A stretch of DNA of 64,000 bases from Arabidopsis thaliana. Taxonomy: Eukaryota; Streptophyta; Magnoliopsida; Brassicales; Brassicaceae. Both the position numbers and the translations under genes were made by a program. Of this stretch, positions 11,175 through 22,621 are shown piece by piece. The notes under the pieces are model-generated. The model made no database searches. It was not told the DNA's origin and worked only from the letters and a program-made list of their open reading frames with translations. The first letter of the stretch is position 1; each line of letters begins with the position of its first letter. The stretch is from the NCBI RefSeq assembly GCF_000001735.4, contig NC_003074.8, forward strand, positions 15,631,261 through 15,695,260. The letters run 5' to 3'.

Positions 11175-12866
11175 AATTTGGCCGTTTAATACCTCTAATA
11201 TTAACTAAGGTATTTTTCTTTCAAATTTAATACTAGAGATATTAAACGGGTAAATTAGAAATAAATGGTAATTTTTCCTAGTTTTTTTACCTCTTATTTA
11301 ATATCAAAATTCTGATTTTTTATTTGGTTTATGTTTTTTTTTTAAATTCTTGTAAAAAACTCATAAAGTCCCTACAATTTAGTTGGTCTTACAAGTTGCC
11401 GTTTCGAATTATGTAATTATACGTAGAAGTCAAAGTCTTCTGCTTTTTTTTTACCAAGAGAAAGTAACGTATTTGACATGTAAGTTTGAAAAACTAAGGC
11501 TCTGAATGTTTTGTAGTTTTTAATTGGTTCTTAGTTTCTAGTTTTTGGATTTTGGTTTTTAGTTTTTGATTTTTGTAGTTTGTGATTTTTGTTGTAGATT
11601 TTAAATTTTGCAAAATCTTGAATGGCAATTTGTTTAGCTTTTAGTTTTTTACATCCCTTTATTATTAAAAGGGAAGTACAAATTGAAATTTTGTCTAATT
11701 TGGCCTCAATTTTGATTTCAATTTTGGATTTTGTTCTTTGCTATTCAAAATCATTAAGGGTAATTTGGTCTTAACAATCTCCTAAACTTTATATGATCCG
11801 ATGCAATCTAAACTGTTCAATAAAATTAATTCCCTTCAATCTAAACCGTTCAACAAAAATAAGAAATTTATGTCGTTTTTGAAATCAAAATATGATCACA
11901 TTCCATCCCTAAAAACACTATATTCAATCACGAAATCAATAATCAATAATATCTAAATCATATATTACGATTCTTCACTAATCACTAGAAATTTATATTT
12001 ATAAGTTTAGGATATCAAATTTATTCAAATATTTAGTATAAGAACTAAATAAACCGATTGTCCGCGGTTTGTTAAAACCTAGTAATATTTATTTTTCAAC
12101 GTTTTTAAGTTCTCTATTTTAATTTATAGTTTTTTTTTTCTGTTTAAAAATTACTAAAACAATGATAATAAATATTTTCTTAATAATAAAAAATTTAAAA
12201 GATGCAGAAAAAATTAAACATAGGTATATTGCATATAAACATATATTTTGTAAATAAAACCAACTCTTACATAGAAATTAAATGAAAATCTCATATTAAT
12301 ACCAAAACAATGATGTAGAAAAAAAAACATAACATATTTAAAAAAAAAAAAAAAATATCACATAAATCTTCTAAAAAGCTCACAAAATTTGGTTTTTGGA
12401 TTTTATGAAGAAATAAATAAAATCTCTTAAAATCTAGTTTCTCTTTTTTTAAGAAATCTACTTTTTTCTTAATCATGAATGGATAATTATTAGTTTTTGC
12501 AAAATTAAAATCCAAAAACTGTTCTAAAAACTGCAGCCATACAAAGCCTAAATCATTTTTTTTTGGTTTTGGTTTTACAGAATCAATTTTTAAAAAAACA
12601 ATTATCAAAGCCACTGTCGTCTTATATATGTTGCTAAAATACTAAAAACCTCTTGTATTTTATTCATATTTTTTGCACACTAGTAATTTCAAATTTTAAA
12701 AATTTTGAACACTGAGAAAATTGCAAATCAGAAAATGGTTATTTATTCCAATGTTTTTCTTACATTTAAATAAGCAAAAAAACATTTTAGTTCTTGAGAC
12801 CAAAACTTGTAAAAGGGTTTGAAAAAGTCAGATTACGAAACCCTAGTTCTCTCTCCGGCGAAAACC
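11175..12866. other. AT-rich intergenic region upstream of the LRR gene
   Basis: Degenerate AT-rich sequence without a supportable gene. The last 70 bases before the LRR start are less AT-rich and contain GAAACCCTAG at about 12836-12845, a telo-box-like motif common in Arabidopsis 5' leaders. Confidence 0.45.
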
Positions 12867-14186
12867 ATGGTGGCGCAAAACAGTCGGCGGGAGCTTCTAG
12901 CAGCTTCCCTGATCCTAACTTTAGCTCTAATTCGTCTAACGGAAGCAAACTCCGAAGGGGACGCTCTTCACGCGCTTCGCCGGAGCTTATCAGATCCAGA
13001 CAATGTTGTTCAGAGTTGGGATCCAACTCTTGTTAATCCTTGTACTTGGTTTCATGTCACTTGTAATCAACACCATCAAGTCACTCGTCTGTAAGATCCT
13101 CTCTCTGTCACATTGTTTTGATGATTCTTGAATTCGTTTCTTGTACAAGTTGTTCAATTTCAATTGGAATCTATCACTGTAATCTTGATTTCATTCTTTG
13201 ATATAGAGAAGAACAGAAAAATACTTCATTGTTGAGAAACTTCATATACTTATCTGATTCAACATTAGTCTCTGTTTTGCTCTTATATTTGGCTTCTTAG
13301 TTTCCTAGTATGTTTTCTTCTTGGCAGGGATTTGGGGAATTCAAACTTATCTGGACATCTAGTACCTGAACTTGGGAAGCTTGAACATTTACAATATCTG
13401 TATGGAATCATCACTCTTTTGCCTTTTGATTATCTGAAAACATTTACATTATCAGTCACACATATAACATTTTGCTTTGAGTCATATAGTGAACTCTACA
13501 AAAACGAGATTCAAGGAACTATACCTTCTGAGCTTGGAAATCTGAAGAGTCTAATCAGTTTGGATCTGTACAACAACAATCTCACCGGGAAAATCCCATC
13601 TTCTTTGGGAAAATTGAAGTCACTTGTTTTTTTGTAAGTTTTGAGGAAAGGATATGAAGTTTTTAGTTTTGTATCAGTAGCTGAATACGCTAGTGAGTAG
13701 GTGTTAGTGTTACTTTCTTTTGCTTTCTCTCTGTGTTATGACATTGTAAGTAATTGCTTGACATGAACGACACAGGCGGCTTAACGAAAACCGATTGACC
13801 GGTCCTATTCCTAGAGAACTCACAGTTATTTCAAGCCTTAAAGTTGTGTAAGTCCAGCTATTACCAGCATTGCTAAGTACCATGCCACACAATTCTTTGA
13901 GTATATTCGTTCACTTGATATTGATACACTTTCTTTGTCTTATCTTTTTGCAGTGATGTCTCAGGGAATGATTTGTGTGGAACAATTCCAGTAGAAGGAC
14001 CTTTTGAACACATTCCTATGCAAAAGTAAGTTCTGTTTTTTCCTTTTTTTTTTATGACCAACATTTTCCCTTACCACATGCTGGTTTTCTAACACAAAGC
14101 TCATTTGGTACAGCTTTGAGAACAACCTGAGATTGGAGGGACCAGAACTACTAGGTCTTGCGAGCTATGACACCAATTGCACTTAA
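12867..14186 (+). CDS. Secreted short leucine-rich repeat protein (AT3G43740-like)
   Basis: Six exons: 12867-13090, 13328-13399, 13490-13633, 13776-13847, 13954-14025, 14114-14186. All introns are GT-AG and the product is 218 aa. A signal peptide (hydrophobic [13 protein letters not shown]) is followed by an LRRNT cap with [13 protein letters not shown] and [17 protein letters not shown], then about five plant-type LRRs (LxxLxLYxNxLxGxIPxxLGxLKSL). The 72-bp exons each end in the same codon phase, the one-repeat-per-exon layout of SERK-like genes. There is no transmembrane segment or kinase, so it resembles a SERK/BAK1 ectodomain alone, as in Arabidopsis AT5G21090 and rice LRR1-type proteins. 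It probably acts in the apoplast or at the plasma membrane; no partner can be inferred. The start is favoured by the signal peptide. Confidence 0.93.
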
Positions 14187-14447
14187 AAAGAAGTTGAAGA
14201 ACCTATAAAGAAGAATGTTAGGTGACCTTGTAAGAACTCTGTACCAAGTGTTTGTAAATCTATATAGAGCCTTGTTTCATGTTATATATGAAAGCTTTGA
14301 GAGACAGTAACTTGCAATGTATTGGTATTGGTAGAAAAAGTTGAAATGAGAATTGCTTTGTAATTGGATTTGTGTTTCTTATGTAACTTGAATTTTCTTA
14401 TTAAAGAATCATATGAGTTTCAAGACAGTAACTTGCAATGTACATGG

Positions 14448-14891
14448 TAGGCCTGAGTAAATAAACCGAACCGAATGTACCAAACCAAAACCAAAACAAA
14501 AATAATCGAAACGATCTGAACCGAAAATTGGAAAATAAACGAATGGATACTAAATTCTATAACCAAAAGAACCAAAACATAAAATATCCGAAATAGAAAT
14601 ATATTTCCAAAAATATTAGTTATATCTAGACTAAATAATTAAAAATAGTTGAAAAATATATAAAATACTAAAAATACTCGAAAATAACCAAAAATATCTA
14701 GAAATATCCAAAAATAATCAAAATTATCCAAAATTAACCGAAATATCCGAAAATATTCAAAGTAAAATAATCGAATGGATACTAAATTTTAAAACAGATG
14801 GAACCGGAACCAAACCGAAACCGAACAGAACTTTTAAAATAACTGAATGAATACAACCGAAACCGAATGGATAACCGAACGCCCATGACTA
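14448..14891. mobile_element. hAT-type MITE in the LRR 3' flank
   Basis: Begins TAGGCCTGAGTAAATAAACC and ends CGCCCATGACTA; rich in CCGAA/CCAAA repeats. Flanked by GTACATGG (14440-14447) and GTATATGG (14892-14899), an 8-bp target duplication with one mismatch. Same family as 45484-46023 and the remnant ending at 54564. Confidence 0.75.
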
Positions 14892-15199
14892 GTATATGGT
14901 ATTGGTAAAAAAAAAGTTGAAATGATAATAGCTTTTACATTCTTATGTAATTGAATTGTGTTTTCTTATGTCACTTGAAATAGGATTTGTATTTTCTTTG
15001 TCTCTCTTAAACTGTACTTTGCAAAGTTATTAATTTTAACTTTTGGATAAATATGTAATGTAGAAACGTGTAAAAAAAGTTATCTAGAAAATATAATCCT
15101 AATTGGATTTGGACTCTCTCCTATTCTCACGAGTAAGCATATATCCTCTGTTTTCTCTATATATACGCTCTGATGTAGAAGAATCTTCACATCAAATCT

Positions 15200-16536
15200 A
15201 TGGAGGAAAGTACTTTAGTACCATCCGGCGCCATATACAAGCTTTACTTTAAGGGTATAGTAATCGAGGAAACGAGTCAGTTATTGGCGGGATTTGGGGT
15301 TGCAATTTTTGACCAAGACGATAAGCTCTTGTTTCAGATGAAGAGACCAATTCATGGCTCGGACATTACGGTTTTGGAGGCTGAACTTACGGCATTGAAA
15401 CAAGGACTAACCGAAACTATGAAGTTGGGTCTAGATCGTATCTCAATTTGTTGCGATCATGATCATATTTACGAATTGGTAAGTGTTTCCTTGGCGTTTA
15501 AGTTTCTCACATGTTTATACATAATTGATTATTTTTCTTCCTAGGTCATGGGGAGATCCACGCCGGAGCAAGATAACATTGCCATGCTAATGAATGATGT
15601 GCAACGCATGAGACAACAATTGAGATATAGTAATCCTATTCTGGTGACTAGAGATCAAATTAGCTTTGCTTATAAGCTTGCAATGGAAACAGTAGTTTCC
15701 GAGATCAGCATATGTATGCCTGCGACTTGCAGCATCTGTTTCAATAATGTTTTGGAAGCTGAGAAGATGTTTTCTGTTGCTATATGCGGTCATCAATTCT
15801 GTGTGGAGTGCGTGAAACATTATATAGAAGTGAAGCTACTCGAGGGAGGTGTACCGAGATGTCTTGATTATCAATGCGAGTCTAAGCTAACTCTTACAAG
15901 TTGTGGCAATCTTTTAACACCTAAACTAAAGGCGATATGGAAGCAAAGGATCGAAGAGGAGTTGATTCTTGTAGCGGAGAGAGTTTATTGTCCAAACCCG
16001 AGGTGCTCGGGATTAATGTCGAAAACCGAGCTCTCTACATCAACTGAAGAAGATGTAAGTACTAGGACTTGTTGTGTTAAATGCGGTGAACCCTTTTGCA
16101 TCAACTGCAAAGTTCCGTGGCATAGTAACTTGTCATGCGATGATTACAAGAGATTGGGTCCAAATCCTACAAAAAATGATATAAAGCTAAAAGTTTTGGC
16201 AAATCAGCAAAAGTGGAGTCAATGTGCAAAGTGCCAACACATGATTGCACGTATCGAAGGATGCAACGTAATAATCTGCAGGTATCATCATCGTTACATT
16301 CTCTAACTATTATAATTTTGGAATATGATTATGTTATTTGTTTTGGCCTAATTAAGATAGGAATTTTCTTTGGTTTGATGGATAGATGTGGATATAAGTT
16401 TTACTATAAATGTGGAGCCGAATGGAAGGAAGGAGGTTGCACTCATCGAGTGACGTACGGGCTGATCATGTGTGGAATCATCACTGTACCTGTTTTGATA
16501 GTTGGCTTTCTAGTAATCCTTATAGCTTATGGCTAA
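15200..16536 (+). CDS. RBR-type RING E3-like protein with RNase H-like N-terminus (AT3G43750-like)
   Basis: Three exons: 15200-15478, 15545-16281, 16386-16536; 388 aa. Residues about 10-95 look like the RVT_3 RNase H-like fold (LLAGFGVAIFDQDDKLL, EAELTALKQGL, ICCDHDHIYELV). RING1 starts at CSICFNNVLEAEKMFSVAIC and holds GHQFCVECVKHY. A between-RING zinc region has CPNPRCSGLM and CCVKCGEPFCINCKVPWH. RING2 holds CAKCQHMIARIEGCNVIICR. The C-terminus ends in a hydrophobic helix (about LIMCGIITVPVLIVGFLVIL), suggesting a tail anchor. RBR proteins transfer ubiquitin through a RING2 cysteine; that Cys is present in EGCN. The His normally two residues later is Val, and one zinc ligand of the last CxxC is Tyr (KFYYKC), so catalytic activity is uncertain. 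A truncated relative is at 18793. Confidence 0.88.
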
Positions 16537-16740
16537 TCCAATAACTAAAAAAATTGTACCATTTTATATTACCAATTAGAAGACCTTTTATCATGTTGAA
16601 CAGAATATTTAAGTAAATTTTTTTTTTGAAAGTAATGTTAAATTAGATTCAAAAAAAAAATAAACGTTTTTACAACTAGTGCATCGTTTGGTTTATATGA
16701 AAAGGATTGAAATCAGAAAATTGAATGAACAACTTGGAGA

Positions 16741-17751
16741 TTAACTTCGACTTTGAAGCCAGCGTTGGAAGCTAGCCTTGTATCGACGGTCTCTCTTTCG
16801 TTGAATGGTGGTGATTCTGTTACGCATTTGCTTGTCGATCCCTTGTATTAGAGTGGCTGCAGATTTGGGGGCTTCATCATGACGTCTTCGATTCCTTTCA
16901 TGCCAGATAGTGTAAACGGTAGTTTGAAATATGTATTTCATCAAGAAGCATGCTACATTGTCCTTGCGTTGAGCCGAGACAATGGTGAGAAGTTGATTCC
17001 ACTCACTAGTATAGTGTTGCTGAAACAATCCTCGAGCAAGCGCTTCCAATATTTCAGCTGAATAGCTGCAAGAAAAAAAGATATGATTTCTGGATTCAAT
17101 GCAGTTCGTACAGAGGTAGCAGACACCCGTTTCACCTCTGTTCCATCTTAACATTCGGCCACCTATAGCAAGTCGAACATGAGCCGCTAAGCAAACCGAG
17201 AAGGAGTGTTTCGGGGTCTCATGTGTAAACCAAACTCCTCTATGCCGATCCATTGTGTTCGAGGTAGTCCGAATATGATTCCAAGTATCTTTAGTAGAGA
17301 ACTTTTCTTTGAATATATCATGAGTACCTCTCCACATAATTTTGTCTCTCCGATCCGTCCTTTCTAACCATTGGGAATGCAACACATCCTCTATAGCATT
17401 AAGAGCATTGTTTCGGTGTCTTCTCCTGTGACGTGTTCTCCAAGCATCTGCTACAGTCATCTGCCGATTAATACCCATGTCGATTACACCTCTATCCCCA
17501 GCTATGTCATATAATCGACCCAAAGGCGACCAAGAGTCAAACCAGAAAGAGGCGAGCTCTCCATTCCCGACTTCTACCTTGCATAATGTTTTTGCAGCAT
17601 CTCTGAACTTGATAAGTTTCCTCCAAATCCAAGATCCTGCACTTGTGTTCTCTTTAACTGTCCAAAAAGGCTCCTTCTTGAGTAAGAATCGTTCTATCCA
17701 TTTAACCCAAAGCGAGTCTCCATGAGATAGGATTCTCCAAATCAACTTCAA
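16741..17751 (-). pseudogene. LINE reverse transcriptase C-terminal fragment (zf-RVT region)
   Basis: An uninterrupted 336-aa frame with no beginning: WRILSHGDSLWVKWIERFLL, a Trp/Arg-rich linker, then the zinc-binding domain of plant non-LTR elements (HETPKHSFSVCLAAHVRLAI, GVCYLCTNCIESRNHIFFSC) and a C-terminal IWHERNRRRHDE block. The endonuclease and RT core are missing, as in a 5'-truncated LINE copy. The open frame suggests it is not very old. The 5' junction at about 17755-17800 abuts the LTR-like sequence. Confidence 0.85.
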
Positions 17752-17800
17752 GAAGGGTCAAAGACCAGCGAACCGAGTCACCATATTGTGGGGATATGAC

Positions 17801-18792
17801 TGTTGCACTTTTTTCCCCTTATCTAGGGTTTGTCCCAATGGGTTTACCTAGAAAGGTTTTTAACGAGGCAACATCAAGTCATCAAATTTACCAAGCTAAT
17901 GATTCGAAGATATCATAAGTACATATATCTGATGTACTTGCTAACAGACCGGTTGAACTATTCGCGGAACTACTTGATGAACTACCTTCTGAAGTACCAC
18001 ACGAAATGAAGCCAAACAAGGAAATCTTCCTTATTCTACACGTGGACGCACCTCAAAGCTACATATGGAAACTAGGAGAACATCTAGACCACACAAGACA
18101 TGTACCACACGAACTTTGATACATCTTACCACCAAAGAACATGCGGAGTTACTACTTGCCATATATGGAGCCGAAGGAGATCAATTTCCAACAACTCTTT
18201 CCTTCTTTGTTTGTGCGCTTATGTGAGAATCTTGAGACCCTCCAGAACCTTCCAAGACGTCACAACTTCCTCCCCAAGTTGACAAGATACAAGGCACACC
18301 TCACTTGCCTTATTTGGACATATTCTACAATTAATGTCCAATATTTTCTTTAATGTTTTGTTTCTTTTTTTGAAGTCTTAGAACGTTGTACTCAGCTCTA
18401 TATAAGCTGATTTCTCATTCATTGTAAAGCACCCTTGATCATTTTAAAGTAATAGAAACGTTTTCTTGTCAAAGTTGAGTCCTTTGTCATTTTTTCTGTA
18501 GTTCTTTGTGAGTGAGTCACTAAGTACGTCAGGAATCTGCGGATTAAGTTTGTTGAGTGATTCAACATCCTTCATTCATTCATTGATCGAGTGAGTCGAT
18601 TACCCCACTGATTGAACGAGTCAATCATCCTTCTATCCATCAATTCCCCTTGAATCGATCCCACACGAGAGAAGCGATCGCTATCGTGTTAGATCTCCAT
18701 CATCGACCATCTTTTCTTCACAAGAGAGAAGCGACCGCTAGCTTGTGAAGCCACCATCTCTATCAGATACAAAGCTCACCACCGAGTCTTGT
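17801..18792 (+). mobile_element. Orphan LTR-like segment
   Basis: Starts TGTTGCACTTTTTTCCCC, followed by GGGTTTGTCCCAATGGGTTT and GGTTTTTAACGAGGCAAC, phrases typical of plant LTR-retrotransposon 3' regions and LTRs. It contains a strong TATA box (CTCTATATAAGC at about 18396) and GAGAGAAGCGA(T/C)CGCTA repeated near 18668 and 18727. No internal coding adjoins it. Short open frames inside are not supported as genes. Exact ends are uncertain. Confidence 0.5.
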
Positions 18793-19060
18793 ATCAGGAA
18801 CACATAAGACGACAGTTTACATCTAGTATCCCTGTTGTGGTGATTAAAGAACAAGCTAATTTTGTTTCTAAACTTGCTATAAAAACAATAGATTGTGAGA
18901 TCAGCATACATATGCCTATGACTTGCGCCATTTGTTTCGATAATAGTTTCGAAGCTGAGCAGATATTTTCAGCTGGTTTATGTGGTCATCAATTCTGCAT
19001 GGAATGCATGAAACGATATAGAAAAGTGAAGGTACTCGAGGGAGGTGTACCGAGATGTCT
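18793..19060 (+). pseudogene. Truncated RBR/RING paralog fragment
   Basis: Corresponds to the start of exon 2 of the 15200 gene: SKLAIKTIDCEISIHMPMTC, CAICFDNSFEAEQIFSAGLC, GHQFCMECMKRY, VLEGGVPRCL. It keeps RING1 only and stops where the copia LTR begins at 19061. No IBR, RING2 or RNase H-like part is found nearby. Likely a fragment of a tandem RBR duplication cut at both sides by retroelements. Confidence 0.85.
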
Positions 19061-19527
19061 TGCTTCTTCTTTTAGAGATATAATAAAGAACACAATATAA
19101 AAAATAACTCTCTTTATTTCTTTAGGAAAATAACTTAAAACCTAAAGCCCTCTAGATCTTTCAATCTCTAAAACTATTAAGGAATACCACACCTTGGTAT
19201 CTCTCTTTTATAGAGAAAGAATTAGACAATTTCCTTAACTAAATAGGAAAACATACAAATAAAGATTATAGGCAACTTCGTGTAATGTCTAATCCCAATT
19301 TCCTTTTTACTTGAATAGCTTCTTCTTCAAATAAGCTTCAAGCTTACTCCAACATTCTCCCCTTTAAGCTTGAAGCCATATTTAACCACATCTTGAACAC
19401 TAATGAGATCTCTCATCTCTTTGACTTTCATTCTTCCAAGAGCTTTAGTTAGGATGTCTACCTTCTTCTCATTTCCCGGAATATGGTCCACCTCCACTTG
19501 TCCATTTTTGACGCATTCTCCGATTGT
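19061..19527 (-). mobile_element. Copia 3' end: pol C-terminus, polypurine tract and LTR
   Basis: On the minus strand the end of a copia pol is readable (VEVDHIPGNEKKVDILTKAL, then MKVKEMRDLISVQDVVKYGF) from about 19527. It is followed by the purine run AAAGGGGAGAA and an LTR of 294 bp (19354 down to 19061) that begins TGTTGGAGTAAGC and ends in CA. The LTR contains CTCTATAAAAGAGAG, a TATA box. The other LTR and most of pol are absent. Confidence 0.85.
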
Positions 19528-20584
19528 CTTTTAAGCGGTGAAAATCCACTAGATTTATTGGTCGAATCCTTATCGGCGATGACTTTTTTCACCGGAATCG
19601 GTGGTAGACGGCGGAGGCGAAGTCGGTTTTCTTTAGATTACTCATCTTCCATGTGTTTAAAGTTTGTACTGGTTGACGACATATGTTTGGGATGGAGTCT
19701 CAATGTCAATCCTCTTCATTAGGCTTTGGTTTTGAGCCATGTTGGGTTTTAATGAATTCTTGTAAAATCATAGTTGTGGGGATTTTATTTAGGGAATTGG
19801 ACATGTTTACGAACTTCTACAAACTTTTATTCTTTTTGAGGCACTTCTCACGTACAAGGCACTTTTCCTTGTTTTTTAAAAATAAATGGATAATTATATC
19901 CCCACTCATCTAAACCAAAAATTTACTTAACCGGTTAGAAAGATTTTGTTTTGATTTGGTTCCCTTCTAATAAATCAACAGTTGATATTTACAGATGAGA
20001 AAAGAAAGTTACCTTCGCCGACTGAAATTATCTCACAATATCAATGTCGATGGTTGTTAATTCTTCCGACCAAGCAATTACTATGGAAAGTCTCGGAATC
20101 TCCGGGTCACTGTTTCTTGAATTGGTTAATATTACTGTGCAACGATCTCTCTCCCTTCAAACAAAACCTCTGGAACAATTTAAATTGTGTTGCCTCCGCC
20201 TTAACCAAGGCATTGTGACGATGTTTTTTGCAGCGAATTAACCGCCACTGTGATTGGAGAGATGACGTAGAAGTCGATTAGGAATCTCCCCCTGATTCGG
20301 GTTATCGTTTGGATCTGACTCTGTTTCTGCATCGTCTCCTCCGGAAGAAGTTTTAAAAAGGAAACGACCTACAAGGCATGATATACCGATTGGTGTTGAT
20401 GGATTTGTAGCTCCGATTTCTTCATCGGCCGATGTAACTGTGACGTCGAGGGAGGAATGTAGAGAGGTTGAAAGAGAAGTGATGATTATTCTGTTTATTG
20501 TAAGAGAGGAAGACGAGAAGCTAGAGAGGTTGTATCAAGTTGGGCTCCAATGATAATGTTAGATGAGCAAACAAAAAAGTGCTA
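19528..20584. other. Exon-like fragments of an unidentified gene
   Basis: Relatively GC-rich. An open stretch at about 20312-20552 (+) reads SSPPEEVLKRKRPTRHDIPI and continues with a Glu/Arg-rich segment ending EEDEKLERLYQVGLQ before a stop. An upstream frame (20044-20241) is separate. I do not recognise the family; it may be a transposon-captured gene fragment. The 21540-21780 region on the other side of the tandem array has similar composition. Confidence 0.35.
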
Positions 20585-21231
20585 ATTTTATCGATCTATA
20601 AACACATTCGCAGCAAATCAAAGACATACTTGTCCATTAATGATTGTCCAAGCAGTCCAGTCCATATGGTCATCAAATGACTCACATGGTAGTTTCATAC
20701 TAATACATAAGTTTATACATAAACAATAAACGCCAATCCAAAGTACATTATCCATGTCTATTTGACCATTTATCCACATGTGTATAGACATGTTGAGACA
20801 ATTTTATCGAGTTATAAACACATTCACAGCAAATCAAAGACAGACTTGTCCATTAATGATTGTCCAAACAGTCCAGTACATATGGTCATCTAATAAGTCA
20901 TATGGTAGTTTCATACTAATACATAAGTTTATACATGAACAATAAACATCAATCCAAAGTACATTATCCATGTTTCTTTGACCATTTATCCACATGTATA
21001 TAGACATGTTGATATAATTTTATCGAGCTATAAACACATTCACAGCAAATCAAAGACAGACTTGTCCATTAATGATTGTCCAAACAGTCCAGTACATATG
21101 GTCATCTAATAAGTCATATGGTAGTTTCATACTAATACATAAGTTTATACATGAACAATAAACATCAATCCAAAGTACATTATCCATGTTTTTTTGACCA
21201 TTTATCCACATGTATATAGACAGTCAGTTAC
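20585..21231. repeat. 216-bp tandem array, three units
   Basis: Units begin at ATCGA near 20590, 20806 and 21022, a constant 216-bp period. Each unit includes CACATTC(G/A)CAGCAAATCAA, TTGTCCATTAATGATTGTCC, CCACATGT(G/A)TATAGACATG. Units 2 and 3 are almost identical and unit 1 differs at about a dozen positions, so the last duplication is recent. Confidence 0.92.
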
Positions 21232-22621
21232 GTAGACCTCAGTAGGTTAAGGAACTTCTCCAAATCTGCCAACATCTCTACATATTTTAATGTAGACGTA
21301 ATAGGTTGGTTTGAGGATATGAGGACACCGTCAACAATGAGGAGATAAGCAAGCCGAAGTCTGTGGTAAGAAGATAAGGTCTTGTGATTAACATTTTTGA
21401 AATATCACCTAACGTAGCATTCATGTCTTCACCTATTAGCTCTTCAAAATGTTGGATATTATAAATAAAATTAGCACACGATTGAATAATTGGAGCAAAT
21501 AAAATGATTGGAGAAGATTAATACCTTACATTTGAGGACCGAGTAGAAGTTACTAGCACACGCCGGAAACGACGAATCGATTGAGAGACAAGAAAAGGAA
21601 GACGATGACGGGAGAACAACTGTTGACGACGACGACGGAAGAGGACGAATTAATGTCGGCCGATTGAAAGCTTTGTTGACGATAACGACGAGAGAGGGAC
21701 GAGGAAATGACTTTGCCGGTAGAAAACTCGTCGGGATGATCGCCGGAGTCGAGATGATGTTATCGGCGTTGTGATGATTTTAACTGCCCAGATAAATGAA
21801 ACTGTAAAATCGTCGTGAAGGATTGGGTGAGAAAGAGAAGTTTCTCACAAATTGGTTTTAGTTTAGATATTGAGATTAAAAAATTAAACCCAAAAACCGG
21901 CTAAATTTGTTAGGTTTTGTTAAACCAACGATTTCAGGGTAAAAGGGTAATTCTACTGAGTTAAAGTGACTAATGCTTTTAAAGTGTCTATTTATGGCCA
22001 AAGTTTCTAAATAGTATCTTTACGGCCAAAGTTTCTAAATAGTGTCTTTACGTGTAATATTCTCTTTTATTTATTTTAGTCAATGTTTGTTGATTCAATT
22101 TAATAAAATCAGACACTTGTGAAAAAAAAAGAGACGTATTCAAACAAAATTATTTGTCCACATTAAAAAAACAAACATAAAGTATTAATATAACAAATAC
22201 TACAAAACAACGAAAATATTGGGCATAATCATTTTAGGACCAACCTTTGTATTATACGAAACTTTAGGTTTGGGATCATGGACCACGTTTTAAAACTCTG
22301 AGTTTAAAACTTTAACCTTGTACCAAAAAAAAACTCGGCGTTTAAATGTCTATGACAATAACACAATAAGTATTAAACACAGTAATTATGTTACAAAAAA
22401 GAAACAAAATAAAAAAATAAATTATGTAACTGTTCAAATTAATTGTTTTCCAACAAACCAACCAATTTTTAAATTTTTTTATGCTATTACCTATTATTCT
22501 AAATGTCACATCTTTTAATAACCACAGTTCTAGAAAATATATGATTAATGAACAAGAAAATCAATGTGTTAAAACATTCTTCTTTAGCTACTATTACTAA
22601 ATCTATACTTTTTATTATATA
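21232..22621. other. Non-genic region with short direct repeats
   Basis: 21540-21780 is GC-richer with GACGACGA runs. At 21993-22050 the phrase GGCCAAAGTTTCTAAATAGT followed by (A/G)TCTTTAC is repeated in tandem. The remainder is AT-rich. No gene is supported. Confidence 0.4.

Noticed and set aside
20585-21231. CRISPR-like array
   Set aside because: Whole 216-bp units repeat without unique spacers, and the genome is plant nuclear.
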